Source of the DNA: Proteobacteria bacterium UBA4656 | GTDB lineage: Bacteria > Pseudomonadota > Gammaproteobacteria > Xanthomonadales > Ahniellaceae | Direction: 5' to 3' | DNA: 21,320 bases | Assembly: GCA_002405525.1 (NCBI GenBank) | Contig: DHLY01000079.1 | Span: 17,483-38,802, forward strand | Shown: positions 1-7,021 of the stretch, one piece after another | Layout: each line of letters starts with the position of its first letter | How positions within the stretch are numbered: the stretch's first letter is position 1 | Program-made: the position numbers and the translations under genes | Notes under the pieces: model-generated | The model's database searches: none | Told to the model about the DNA's origin: nothing | What the model saw: the letters and a program-made list of their open reading frames with translations, nothing else

Positions 1-1
1 C

Positions 2-1066
2 GACTTCGTCTCGAAGCCGGTCGACCTCGCGGTGCTCAGGCGCCTGGTGCAGTCGGCGCTCAAGCTGCACGAGGAACGACGGACCGAACCCGCGGTGGCC
101 GCCGGTGGTCCGCTGGTTGGCGAGTCGCCGCCGATGGCGGCGGTGCGCGCCACCATCGCCAAGGTCGCGCGCAGCCAGGCGCCGGTGTACATCAGCGGCG
201 AGTCCGGGGTCGGCAAGGAGCTGGTCGCGCGCCTGATCCACGACAGCGGCCCGCGGACCGGCGGGCCCTTCGTGCCGGTCAACTGCGGCGCAATCCCCGG
301 CGAACTGATGGAAAGCGAGTTCTTCGGCCACCGCAAGGGCAGCTTCACCGGCGCCGGCGCCGACAAGGACGGACTGTTCCAGGCCGCCAACGGCGGCACC
401 CTGTTCCTCGACGAGGTCGCCGACCTGCCGATGCACATGCAGGTCAAGCTGCTGCGCGCGATCCAGGAAAAGGCGGTGCGTCCGATCGGCGCGCGGCAGG
501 AGGTTCCGGTCGACGTGCGCATCCTGTCGGCGACGCACAAGAACCTCGCTCGGCTGGTCGACCAGGGGGCATTCCGGCAGGACCTGTACTACCGCATCAA
601 CGTGATCGAGGTACGGGTGCCGCCGCTGCGCGAGCGGCGCGCCGATATCCCGCAACTGACCACCCGCTTCCTGGACCGGATCGCCGCCGACTTCGGCGTC
701 GAACGTCCCGCGCTGTCGGCGCGCGCGGTCGCGGCGCTCGACGAGTACGACTTTCCAGGCAACGTGCGCGAACTGGAGAACGTGCTCGAGCGTGCCGTCG
801 CGCTGTGCGACCGCGGCGTGATCGAGGTGGAGGACCTGCGCCTGCTGCCGAAGGGAGGCAGCACCGCACCGCCGCCGGTCGCCGCGCCGGCCGCCCCCGG
901 GACGCTCACCGGCCGGTCCCTCGGCGACTACGTGGAGAGTCTCGAGCGCGAAGCCATTTTCCAGGCGCTGCAGGAGACCCGCTACAACAAGACCGCCGCC
1001 GCCCGGAAACTGGGCATCACCTTCCGGGCGCTGCGCTACCGGCTGAAGAAGCTCGGCATCGACTGA
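2..1066 (+). CDS. pilR: PilR, sigma-54-dependent response regulator (5' partial)
   Basis: This is an NtrC-family transcription activator, partner of the sensor PilS, that switches on pilin transcription through sigma-54 RNA polymerase. The frame is open from base 2, so the gene enters from the left edge; the first residues (DFVSKPVDL) are the end of a receiver domain with its conserved Lys-Pro. Counting from an internal GTG at 32, the AAA+ domain shows the P-loop GESGVGKE (56-63), the sigma-54-contacting loop GSFTGA (103-108, Ser where GAFTGA is usual), and Walker B TLFLDE (123-128). An Arg-rich sensor region near RQDLYYRINV follows. After a Pro/Ala linker comes a Fis-type helix-turn-helix at the C-terminus (NKTAAARKLGITFRALRYRL). 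The call as PilR rather than another NtrC-type regulator rests on pilA and a sigma-54 promoter directly downstream. The GTG at 32 is not the true start. Confidence 0.95.
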   Translation, partial: DFVSKPVDLAVLRRLVQSALKLHEERRTEPAVAAGGPLVGESPPMAAVRATIAKVARSQAPVYISGESGVGKELVARLIHDSGPRTGGPFVPVNCGAIPGELMESEFFGHRKGSFTGAGADKDGLFQAANGGTLFLDEVADLPMHMQVKLLRAIQEKAVRPIGARQEVPVDVRILSATHKNLARLVDQGAFRQDLYYRINVIEVRVPPLRERRADIPQLTTRFLDRIAADFGVERPALSARAVAALDEYDFPGNVRELENVLERAVALCDRGVIEVEDLRLLPKGGSTAPPPVAAPAAPGTLTGRSLGDYVESLEREAIFQALQETRYNKTAAARKLGITFRALRYRLKKLGID

Positions 1067-1086
1067 TCGGGCGGCTCGAATCCGCA

Positions 1087-1121
1087 GGGCGCAATGCGAC
1101 GCTCCGCGTCATATTGCGCCC
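1087..1121. terminator. Long hairpin downstream of pilR (terminator-like, no T-run)
   Basis: Bases 1087-1102 pair with 1106-1121 around a TCC loop. Of 16 positions, 14 are Watson-Crick pairs, one is G-T and one is a C-A mismatch. It begins about 20 bases after the pilR stop. There is no T-run on either strand, so it is not a classical intrinsic terminator; it may end or protect the pilR transcript, or be a single copy of a palindromic extragenic repeat. Confidence 0.45.
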
Positions 1122-1152
1122 CAGGGCGTCGGATCATGCGCCCCCAGCCGGC

Positions 1153-1183
1153 CTGTCGCCGGCGCCCCCCGTAACAGCCTGTC
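1153..1183 (+). promoter_or_regulatory. Candidate PilR-binding sites upstream of pilA
   Basis: Two CTGTC motifs start 26 bp apart (1153-1157, 1179-1183); the second is part of a small palindrome ACAG-C-CTGT (1174-1182). With a start site predicted near 1298 they lie at about -145 and -119. In Pseudomonas, PilR is known to bind repeated (C/G)TGTC motifs roughly 80-120 bp upstream of the pilA start. The motif is short, so the match is suggestive only. Confidence 0.35.
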
Positions 1184-1270
1184 ACCCCGAGCCGCCCGAT
1201 CCGGCATCGCGCCCTCCCGGAAAGGCACTGGCGAAACACAATCATGGAAAGAAAAGTGAACCCGCCAGAC

Positions 1271-1287
1271 TTGGCACGACGCGTGCT
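1271..1287 (+). promoter_or_regulatory. Sigma-54 (RpoN) promoter of pilA
   Basis: The sequence TTGGCACGACGCGTGCT matches the sigma-54 consensus TGGCAC-N5-TTGC, with the invariant GG at 1273-1274 and GC at 1285-1286 and the required 10-bp gap. It predicts a start near 1298 and a leader of about 103 nt before pilA. The position between a sigma-54 activator and its expected target supports it strongly. Confidence 0.92.
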
Positions 1288-1311
1288 TTAATCTTCCCCA
1301 GCGGCGGAACC

Positions 1312-1349
1312 CCCCGGGCCAGAACAGGCCGGGGTGGGCCCGCGGGGCC
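1312..1349 (+). other. Tandem hairpins in the pilA 5' leader
   Basis: Bases 1312-1320 pair with 1327-1334 (8 bp, one bulged G at 1316, loop AGAACA). Bases 1337-1341 pair with 1345-1349 (5 bp, loop GCG). With the predicted start at 1298, the first hairpin lies about 15 nt into the transcript. Such 5' structures can stabilise an abundant message; that role is inferred. Confidence 0.4.
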
Positions 1350-1400
1350 TGCACGCCGCTGCACCTGCTCCTGCGCAACCCACATCGAACGAGGAATCCC

Positions 1401-1817
1401 ATGAAGAAGATGCAAGGCTTTACCCTGATCGAACTGATGATCGTGGTCGCGATCATCGGCATCCTGCTGGTCATCGCCGTCCCGGCCTACTCGGACTACA
1501 CGATCCGCGCCCGCGTTTCGGAAGGCATGAGCCTCGCCGCCGCCGCCACCTCGGCAGTCGCAGAGACCCGTCTTTCGGGTGGTACCTTTCCCACCAACAA
1601 CGGCGAAGCCGGGCTCGGTCCAACGATCGCCTCGACTTTCGTGACCAGCGTGGTGGTCGGCGCCGGCGGCACAATCCAAGTCACGTACCAGAACATCGAT
1701 GCGGCCGTCAACACAAGCACCTTGATCCTTACGCCGACCTTCGCCAACGGAGCTGTCACGTGGACCTGCAACACCGGCACCGTGGCCGACCGCTTCCTGC
1801 CGCAGCGCTGTCGCTGA
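1401..1817 (+). CDS. pilA: PilA, major type IV pilin precursor
   Basis: This is the major subunit of the type IV pilus, made as an inner-membrane precursor and cut and N-methylated by PilD. The 138-residue protein opens with a short basic leader MKKMQG followed by [14 protein letters not shown]; cleavage falls between Gly6 and Phe7 and mature Glu5 is present. The hydrophobic N-terminal helix runs to about residue 35. The globular domain is rich in Thr, Ser, Ala and Gly. Two cysteines (123 and 137) would close the C-terminal disulfide loop of a type IVa pilin. Unlike pilins modified by TfpO-type enzymes, it ends in Cys-Arg, not Ser. The ATG has a good ribosome binding site (GAGGA, five bases upstream). 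It is a single-gene unit with its own sigma-54 promoter and terminator. Only one pilin gene is seen here, though related bacteria often have two in tandem. Confidence 0.97.
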   Translation: MKKMQGFTLIELMIVVAIIGILLVIAVPAYSDYTIRARVSEGMSLAAAATSAVAETRLSGGTFPTNNGEAGLGPTIASTFVTSVVVGAGGTIQVTYQNIDAAVNTSTLILTPTFANGAVTWTCNTGTVADRFLPQRCR

Positions 1818-1866
1818 TGCGTCATCGGCCCGCCCGCTGACGCGGCAGGCGCTTTGCACGCTCTGG

Positions 1867-1895
1867 ACTCCGGCCCATCGGGCCGGAGTTTTTTT
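1867..1895 (+). terminator. Rho-independent terminator of pilA
   Basis: A perfect 10-bp GC-rich stem (1867-1876 with 1880-1889, ACTCCGGCCC arm) with an ATC loop is followed by a run of T (1889-1895). It starts about 50 bases after the pilA stop. The T-run is on the plus strand only, so it ends pilA and not the opposing gene. Confidence 0.95.
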
Positions 1896-2045
1896 CGCCC
1901 CCTGGCCGCGTTTCAAGACGCGTGGCTTCCGACGCGTCATGGGCAGCCAACCTTTCGACTCGCCCCTGCGGCGCCGCGATGGACCCGCCGACGGCGCTCG
2001 GCAGGCGAGCCCTGCGATGGCGCGCGGCGCGCAGGAGCTTCCGCT

Positions 2046-3629
2046 TCAGTCGCCGGACTGCAGGCGCTGCAGGTCGAACAGTCCCACGGCGGGCTGCCGC
2101 CGTCCGTCCACTTCCATGAACGAGATGAACAATGGCTCCGAGAATCCGCCGATCGAGGCGGCCGGATACATCGGCGGCTCGGTATTCTGGGCCGACGGGG
2201 CGACCATCGCCAGCAGGTAGCGGCAACGCGTCAGCCGCTGGCGCGCGGTGGCAGTGTCGACGATCCCCGGCGGCACCGCGACGGCACGGACACGGCCGAG
2301 GTGATAAGTCATCTGCGGGTTGATGGTGTACACGCAGGCGCCGGCCGGCACGTGGTCGGGCAGTACCTGCATCGCCGCGACAAGGCGGGCCGAGAACTCC
2401 AGCGCCTCGTCGGCGACACGCTCCTCGCGCGCGAGGAAATAGCCGGCGGTGCGCTTGTAGGGCTCCAACTGCGGGTCGACGGAACGCAGCGCGAAGCCCG
2501 CAACCCGTCCGGCATCCGGCAAGGACACGGCGACAGCGAGCGACGCGATGATCGCCAGGGATCCGCGCGGCGCAGCGCCAACCTGCGGCCACAGCCGCTG
2601 CGCGACCATGCATGCGCCCCGGGCAGCGAGCACCAGCGCCACCGGCAGCAGCGGGACCATCAGGCGCGCCGCCTCGGCCGGGAACGGCCACGCGAAGACG
2701 ATGCCGCAATAGAGGATCAGGAACCGGGCGTCGACCCGGCGCCAGCCCGCGCAGGCCGCAAGCAGCGCAAGCGCGGCGATTCCGCCGGCAATCGCCTGCA
2801 GCAGCACGCCCGGAACCATCGCGAACGCCCCGGCGGCGCCCTCGACCATGCGCAGCGGCTGCCCGAGCAGCCAGCCGCGGACGCCACCAAAAGCGTCGAG
2901 CACGTTCGACAGCGAAAGCGAATCCGAGTAGCGCTGCGCCTGCGGCAAGCCGATGCGGAACGCCGTCCAGGCGGCGAATGGCAGCACGGTCAGCGCGGCG
3001 AGCGCCCAGCGCCAGCGGCCCAGGCCGCGATCGGCGGCCAGGTGAAGGACCACCGGCAGCATGAGCGCGATGCCGATGCTGCGCGCCAGCGGCACTGTGC
3101 CGGCCACGAGGGCCAGCGCCAGCGCCCGGCCGCGCGTCATGGGCCCCGCCCGCGCCAACAGCAGCGCGGCCAGCACCAGGGCGAGCATCAGCGGCTCCGA
3201 CACCGGCGAAATCTGCTGCAGCAGGAACCATCCGGGGCTGATCGCCACGGCCAGGCCGCACAGCACCGGCGCCAGGACACCGCCGACCTCGCGCCGCGCC
3301 CATGCAGTCGCGAGCGCGGCACAGGCGGTGAACATGACCGCCATCAGCACCCCCGACGGCCCCGGGTCCGCGCTGCCGGCGCCGAAGCCCGCGAGCAGCA
3401 ACGGCAACAGCGGCGGAAAACGCGTCGTCTGGAAGGCCTCGGTCGCCACGCTCGACGGCGCACCGTCGAACCATTGCCGGTAGAAGTCGGCGAACCAGAG
3501 GTATTCCAGCGCATCGGTGAACCATCCCGGCGGGCCGAAGTCGCTGAAGGTCCAGCCGGCCACGAGTGCCGCGGCTGCCGCGGGCAGGCACAGCGAACCG
3601 CCGCGCAGGAGGGCGCGCGACGGGCTCAT
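2046..3629 (-). CDS. Polytopic GT-C-type membrane glycosyltransferase, putative
   Basis: A 527-residue membrane protein with roughly ten or more hydrophobic segments and a soluble tail after about residue 395. The layout fits GT-C enzymes (PMT/ArnT/GT39/GT87-like), which move a sugar from a polyprenyl-phosphate carrier to an acceptor on the periplasmic face. After the first membrane helix the large loop carries acidic residues (Asp39, Glu42, Asp48, in DALEYLWFAD), as expected for the catalytic site, and a later SEPLMLAL segment is typical of the superfamily. The ATG at 3629 has no clear ribosome binding site. The gene stands alone, facing away from the next operon and convergent with pilA, so it may have its own promoter. 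Being next to pilA makes it a candidate pilin-modifying enzyme. It shows no obvious likeness to TfpO/PilO, so substrate is unknown; the GT-C family call is moderately sure, the sugar and acceptor are not. Confidence 0.72.
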   Translation of the reverse strand: MSPSRALLRGGSLCLPAAAAALVAGWTFSDFGPPGWFTDALEYLWFADFYRQWFDGAPSSVATEAFQTTRFPPLLPLLLAGFGAGSADPGPSGVLMAVMFTACAALATAWARREVGGVLAPVLCGLAVAISPGWFLLQQISPVSEPLMLALVLAALLLARAGPMTRGRALALALVAGTVPLARSIGIALMLPVVLHLAADRGLGRWRWALAALTVLPFAAWTAFRIGLPQAQRYSDSLSLSNVLDAFGGVRGWLLGQPLRMVEGAAGAFAMVPGVLLQAIAGGIAALALLAACAGWRRVDARFLILYCGIVFAWPFPAEAARLMVPLLPVALVLAARGACMVAQRLWPQVGAAPRGSLAIIASLAVAVSLPDAGRVAGFALRSVDPQLEPYKRTAGYFLAREERVADEALEFSARLVAAMQVLPDHVPAGACVYTINPQMTYHLGRVRAVAVPPGIVDTATARQRLTRCRYLLAMVAPSAQNTEPPMYPAASIGGFSEPLFISFMEVDGRRQPAVGLFDLQRLQSGD

Positions 3630-3864
3630 CGGTGAACGCGCGGTCGGGCCGCAGTTCGCGGCGCGAAAGGATCTAGGGCGACGGCTCGTGTAGGCATCGA
3701 CGCAGGCATGGACCTAGCATAGTGAGAACCGACGACGCCGGCATGCCGTCTCTCTGCACAGCCGCGGACGCGCCAGGCGGCTGATCGTCCAGGCGACCGC
3801 CATGACAGGGCCGTGCATGTCATGATTGCCTGCGCGTCCGCGACCAACGGGCACTGGAATCCGA
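3630..3864. promoter_or_regulatory. Divergent interval between two membrane glycosyltransferase genes
   Basis: 235 bp that must hold promoters for the minus-strand GT-C gene and the plus-strand glycan operon. A TAGCAT element (3715-3720) resembles a -10 box, but no good -35 box lies at the right distance. No sigma-54 motif, clear operator or RNA was seen. Confidence 0.3.
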
Positions 3865-5844
3865 ATGATCCGCTACGACTCCAGACCCGCCGTACTTGCC
3901 GCCGGCGCCATCGCCTGCGCCATCATCGTGTGGGCCTTCCTGCCCGGACTGTCCGCCGGCTTCCAGCTCGACGATGGCGAGAACTTCAAGGCGCTGCATC
4001 GCTACCTGGCCGGCGACATCACGACTTCCGCGGTGCTGACCGGAAACCGGTCAGGCCCCTTGGGGAGGCCGGTCGCAATGGCCAGTTTTCTGCTCGATGC
4101 ACGGCTGTGGGGCGTCGATCCGGTCGCGTTCCTGCGCACCAACGTGGTGCTGCACCTGCTGTGCGCCGCGCTGGTCGCGCTCGTCGCGGCTCGCCTGCTG
4201 CTGCGCCAGACCGACCTCGGGGCGGGCGCCGCCGCGCTGGCCGGCATCGCGTTCGCATTGTGGTGGGCGAGCCTGCCGATCCACGCCAGCGTGGTGCTGT
4301 ACGCGGTGCAGCGGATGGCGATCCTCAGCACGCTTTTCGTGCTCGCCGCACTCGCCTGCTACGTGGCCGGCCGCGTTCGGATCGAGCAGGGACGCAGCGG
4401 CTGGTTCCCGCTGTGGTTCGTGCTGTTCCCCGCCTTCACCCTGCTTGCGGCTCTGAGCAAGGAAAACGGCGTCCTTGCGCCGGCGCTGGCGGCGGCGATC
4501 GAGATCGGCTGGTTCCGCAACCGCCGGACCCTCGTCGAGCACCGCCGCAGACTGGCCTTCTTCGGCCTGTTCCTCGTCCTTCCGGGACTGGTCGCCGTGG
4601 CAGCACTGGTGGCCGACCCCTCGATCGTGATGGCCGGATACGCGGCCCGGGACTTCACCCTGGCCGAGCGGCTGCTGACCCAGCCGCGGATCCTCTGGGA
4701 CTACGTCGGACAGATCCTGCTGCCGTTCGGACCATCCATGGGGCTGATCCACGACGATCTGCAGAAGTCGCAGTCCCTGCTGCAGCCGCCCGCCACGCTG
4801 CTGGCCCTGCTGGCATGGCTCGGCGTGGTGGCCGGCGCGTTCGCCGCGCGGCGCGTTGCGCCCGGGGTGCTGGGCGGCGTGCTGCTGTTCCTCGCCGGGC
4901 ACATCGTCGAGTCCACGGTGCTGCCGCTGGAGCTCTACTTCGAACACCGAAACTACCTGCCGTCGGCGGGCGTTCTCGTGGCTGTCGCCTCGCTCGCCAT
5001 CGCGGCCGGCAAGCGACTGCCCACCCCCACGGTCGCCTTCGCGCGCACCGGGCCGATCCTCGCGCTGGCGATGCTGCTGACCTATGCGGCAGCCACCCAT
5101 GCCCGGGCGCGCGTCTGGGGCGACCCGGCCGTCCGCGAAGCCCAGGCCGTCGCCCAGAACCCCCACTCTCCGCGCCTGCGCGCCCGACTGGCCGTCGCCG
5201 CAGCGAGCGCCGGCGACCTGCCGGGCGCCCTGGAACACATCGCGATGGCGGCGTCCGCGCCGTCGCCGCCGTCGCCGAGGACGCTGGCGCTGCTGCGACT
5301 GACCGCCGCCTGCCTCTCGGATCGACCGCTGCCGGATCCCGGGCCGCTGGAGGTCGCCCGCGCGCCCGCGCAGCAGCGCATCCTGCTCGCCGAGATGGCG
5401 GCCTTCGAAAGCCTCGCCCAGCGGACCGAAACGCGGGCGTGCCGCTGGCCGGTCGCCGCCGATGCGCTGGCGGTCGGCTACGCGATGCTCGAAGGCTCGC
5501 CGCAGGACGCAACCGACCACGAGATGTGGCGGACGCGGTACAACGTCGCGCGCCTGCTCGCCAGCCAGTCGGACTTCGGGGCCGCGGCGCGCGAGGCGCA
5601 GGCCGCGTGGGAGGCGAGCGCCTGGAACGCCGGTGTCGGCGTGCTGGTGTTCCAGCTCCATGCGACGCGCGGCGATCTCGCCGCGAGCCGGGCCACCTTG
5701 CAGCGGCTGCGCGAGACTGTCGGCTCCGGAGATCTGGCCACGATGCGCGCGATCGGGCAGTTCGAGGCGTACGTCGATTCGCTCGCCACGCCATCCGGGG
5801 ACCGCGACCAACCCAGCCCCCAGCAGGAGTCAGCCCGCCCATGA
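3865..5844 (+). CDS. TMTC-like membrane glycosyltransferase with C-terminal TPR-type domain, putative
   Basis: A 659-residue protein with about ten membrane helices in the first 430 residues, then a soluble helical region of TPR type (Ala/Leu-rich paired helices, clearest around 560-650). The first helix is followed by an acidic pair Asp36-Asp37 (QLDDGENF), then a GRPVAMASF element (67-75) and a FEHRNYLPS motif (359-367). This combination is shared by bacterial TPR membrane proteins that resemble TMTC and other protein O-mannosyltransferases of the GT-C fold. A role in adding sugar to a secreted or pilus protein is therefore plausible but inferred. The start is set at the ATG at 3865, preceded by GGAA five bases upstream; a TTG at 3826 would add 13 Pro/Arg-rich residues and is less likely. 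The stop overlaps the next ATG (ATGA), so translation is probably coupled. First gene of a four-gene operon. Confidence 0.72.
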   Translation: MIRYDSRPAVLAAGAIACAIIVWAFLPGLSAGFQLDDGENFKALHRYLAGDITTSAVLTGNRSGPLGRPVAMASFLLDARLWGVDPVAFLRTNVVLHLLCAALVALVAARLLLRQTDLGAGAAALAGIAFALWWASLPIHASVVLYAVQRMAILSTLFVLAALACYVAGRVRIEQGRSGWFPLWFVLFPAFTLLAALSKENGVLAPALAAAIEIGWFRNRRTLVEHRRRLAFFGLFLVLPGLVAVAALVADPSIVMAGYAARDFTLAERLLTQPRILWDYVGQILLPFGPSMGLIHDDLQKSQSLLQPPATLLALLAWLGVVAGAFAARRVAPGVLGGVLLFLAGHIVESTVLPLELYFEHRNYLPSAGVLVAVASLAIAAGKRLPTPTVAFARTGPILALAMLLTYAAATHARARVWGDPAVREAQAVAQNPHSPRLRARLAVAAASAGDLPGALEHIAMAASAPSPPSPRTLALLRLTAACLSDRPLPDPGPLEVARAPAQQRILLAEMAAFESLAQRTETRACRWPVAADALAVGYAMLEGSPQDATDHEMWRTRYNVARLLASQSDFGAAAREAQAAWEASAWNAGVGVLVFQLHATRGDLAASRATLQRLRETVGSGDLATMRAIGQFEAYVDSLATPSGDRDQPSPQQESARP

Positions 5845-7010
5845 ACGATCCCTTCATCGTGTTCGGGGCGCCGGATCTCCGCGAAGAAGACATCGCGGAA
5901 GTGGTGGCGACCCTGCGCTCCGGATGGATCGGCACCGGGCCGCGGGTGGCGCGATTCGAACGCGAGTTCGCGGCCTACAAGGGCTGCGAGGCCTGGCAGG
6001 CCGCGGCGGTGAACTCGTGCACGGCCGCACTGCACGTCAGCATGGTCGCCGCCGACCTGCCGCCGGGCAGCGAGGTCATCACCACGCCGCTGACCTTTTG
6101 CGCAACAGTGAACGCGATCCTGCACGCCGGCCTGACACCGGTGCTCGCGGACGTCGATGCTCGCACCCAGAACATCGACCCCGATGCCGTCGAGGCGGCG
6201 ATCACGCCCCGCACGCGGGCGATCATCCCGGTCCACCTGGCAGGCCGCGCATGCAACATGGACAGGCTGATGTCGATTGCCAAACGCCACGATCTCGTGG
6301 TCATCGAAGACTGCGCTCATGCGGTGGAGACGCAATGGCGGGGGAAACAGGCGGGAACCTTCGGGGATTTTGGCTGCTTCAGCTTCTACGTGACCAAGAA
6401 CGTGGTCACGGGCGAGGGCGGCATGGTGATCGCCCGCGACGAGCATCTGATTTCGAGAGCCCGCATCCTGGCGCTTCATGGGATGTCGAAGGACGCATGG
6501 AGCCGATTCAGCGACAAGGGGTTCAAGCACTATCAGGTCATCGAATGCGGGTTCAAGTACAACATGATGGACCTGCAGGCGGCCCTTGGTGTGCACCAGT
6601 TGGCGCGGGTCGAGTCCAGCTGGTCCCGCCGCGAGCAAATCTGGCGCCGCTACGACGAGGAACTAGCGGCACTGCCGATCGAACTGCCTGCGGCCCCGCC
6701 GGCCGAAACCCGCCACGCATACCATCTGTACACGATCGGAATCGACGAGGCGCAAGCCGGCATCGGCCGCGATGCCTTCCTCGACGCGATGACCGCACGC
6801 GGAATCGGGACCGGTGTGCACTATCTTTCCGTCGCGGAGCATCCTTTCTATCGCGAACGATTCGGATGGGAGCCCGAACAGTGGCCGAATGCCATGAGAA
6901 TCGGCAGACAGACTGTCAGCATCCCGCTCTCACCGAGACTGAGCGATGAGGATGTCTCGCGTGTGATCGCTGCGACTCGGACCGTCGTCTGGCGCAGCCG
7001 GCCGGGGTAG
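5841..7010 (+). CDS. DegT/DnrJ/EryC1-family PLP-dependent sugar aminotransferase
   Basis: This family places an amino group on a nucleotide-linked keto sugar, using glutamate as donor and pyridoxal phosphate. The 389-residue length is normal. Visible marks are GWIGTGPRVARFE near the N-terminus, NSCTAALH (58-65) in the cofactor phosphate-binding region, TTPLTFCAT (81-89), and EDCAHA with Asp157 under the cofactor ring. FYVTKNVVTGEGGM carries the Schiff-base Lys186, and CGFKYNMMDLQAALG completes the signature. The start overlaps the stop of the gene before (ATGA) and AGGAG lies about 11 bases upstream. The closest-looking enzymes are those for amino sugars of surface glycans (PseC, perosamine and Leg type); which sugar cannot be told. 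No other nucleotide-sugar synthesis gene (dehydratase, epimerase) is in the window, so its substrate must come from elsewhere. Confidence 0.92.
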   Translation: MNDPFIVFGAPDLREEDIAEVVATLRSGWIGTGPRVARFEREFAAYKGCEAWQAAAVNSCTAALHVSMVAADLPPGSEVITTPLTFCATVNAILHAGLTPVLADVDARTQNIDPDAVEAAITPRTRAIIPVHLAGRACNMDRLMSIAKRHDLVVIEDCAHAVETQWRGKQAGTFGDFGCFSFYVTKNVVTGEGGMVIARDEHLISRARILALHGMSKDAWSRFSDKGFKHYQVIECGFKYNMMDLQAALGVHQLARVESSWSRREQIWRRYDEELAALPIELPAAPPAETRHAYHLYTIGIDEAQAGIGRDAFLDAMTARGIGTGVHYLSVAEHPFYRERFGWEPEQWPNAMRIGRQTVSIPLSPRLSDEDVSRVIAATRTVVWRSRPG

Positions 7011-7021
7011 TCTGGCGCGGG

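Larger units (their letters stand above)
1067..1400 (+). promoter_or_regulatory. pilR-pilA regulatory interval (334 bp)
   Basis: No credible gene lies here; reading frames crossing it are shadows. In order it holds a long hairpin just after pilR (1087-1121), two CTGTC motifs (1153-1157 and 1179-1183), and an A-rich stretch (about 1234-1260) that would lie near -64 to -38 and could help DNA bending. Next come a sigma-54 promoter (1271-1287), a GC-rich structured leader (1312-1349) and a ribosome binding site GAGGA (1391-1395) five bases before the pilA ATG. The layout fits a remote-activator, sigma-54 control region. Confidence 0.75.

Noticed and set aside
1822..3591. 589-codon minus-strand frame and 593-codon plus-strand frame (1854-3635) over the GT-C gene
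   Set aside because: Both are extremely rich in Arg, Ala, Gly and Pro and have no domain-like pattern, while the frame 2046-3629 gives a clean polytopic membrane protein. They are GC-driven shadows.
4051..5811. 586-codon minus-strand frame over the TPR membrane protein gene
   Set aside because: Gln/Arg/Gly-rich low-complexity translation without any domain; the opposite strand codes for a coherent membrane protein.
3813..5840. Upstream extension of the aminotransferase frame
   Set aside because: The frame is open from 3813, but the part before 5841 is an Arg-rich shadow of the TPR membrane protein gene. The ATG at 5841 fits the family's start and overlaps the stop before it.
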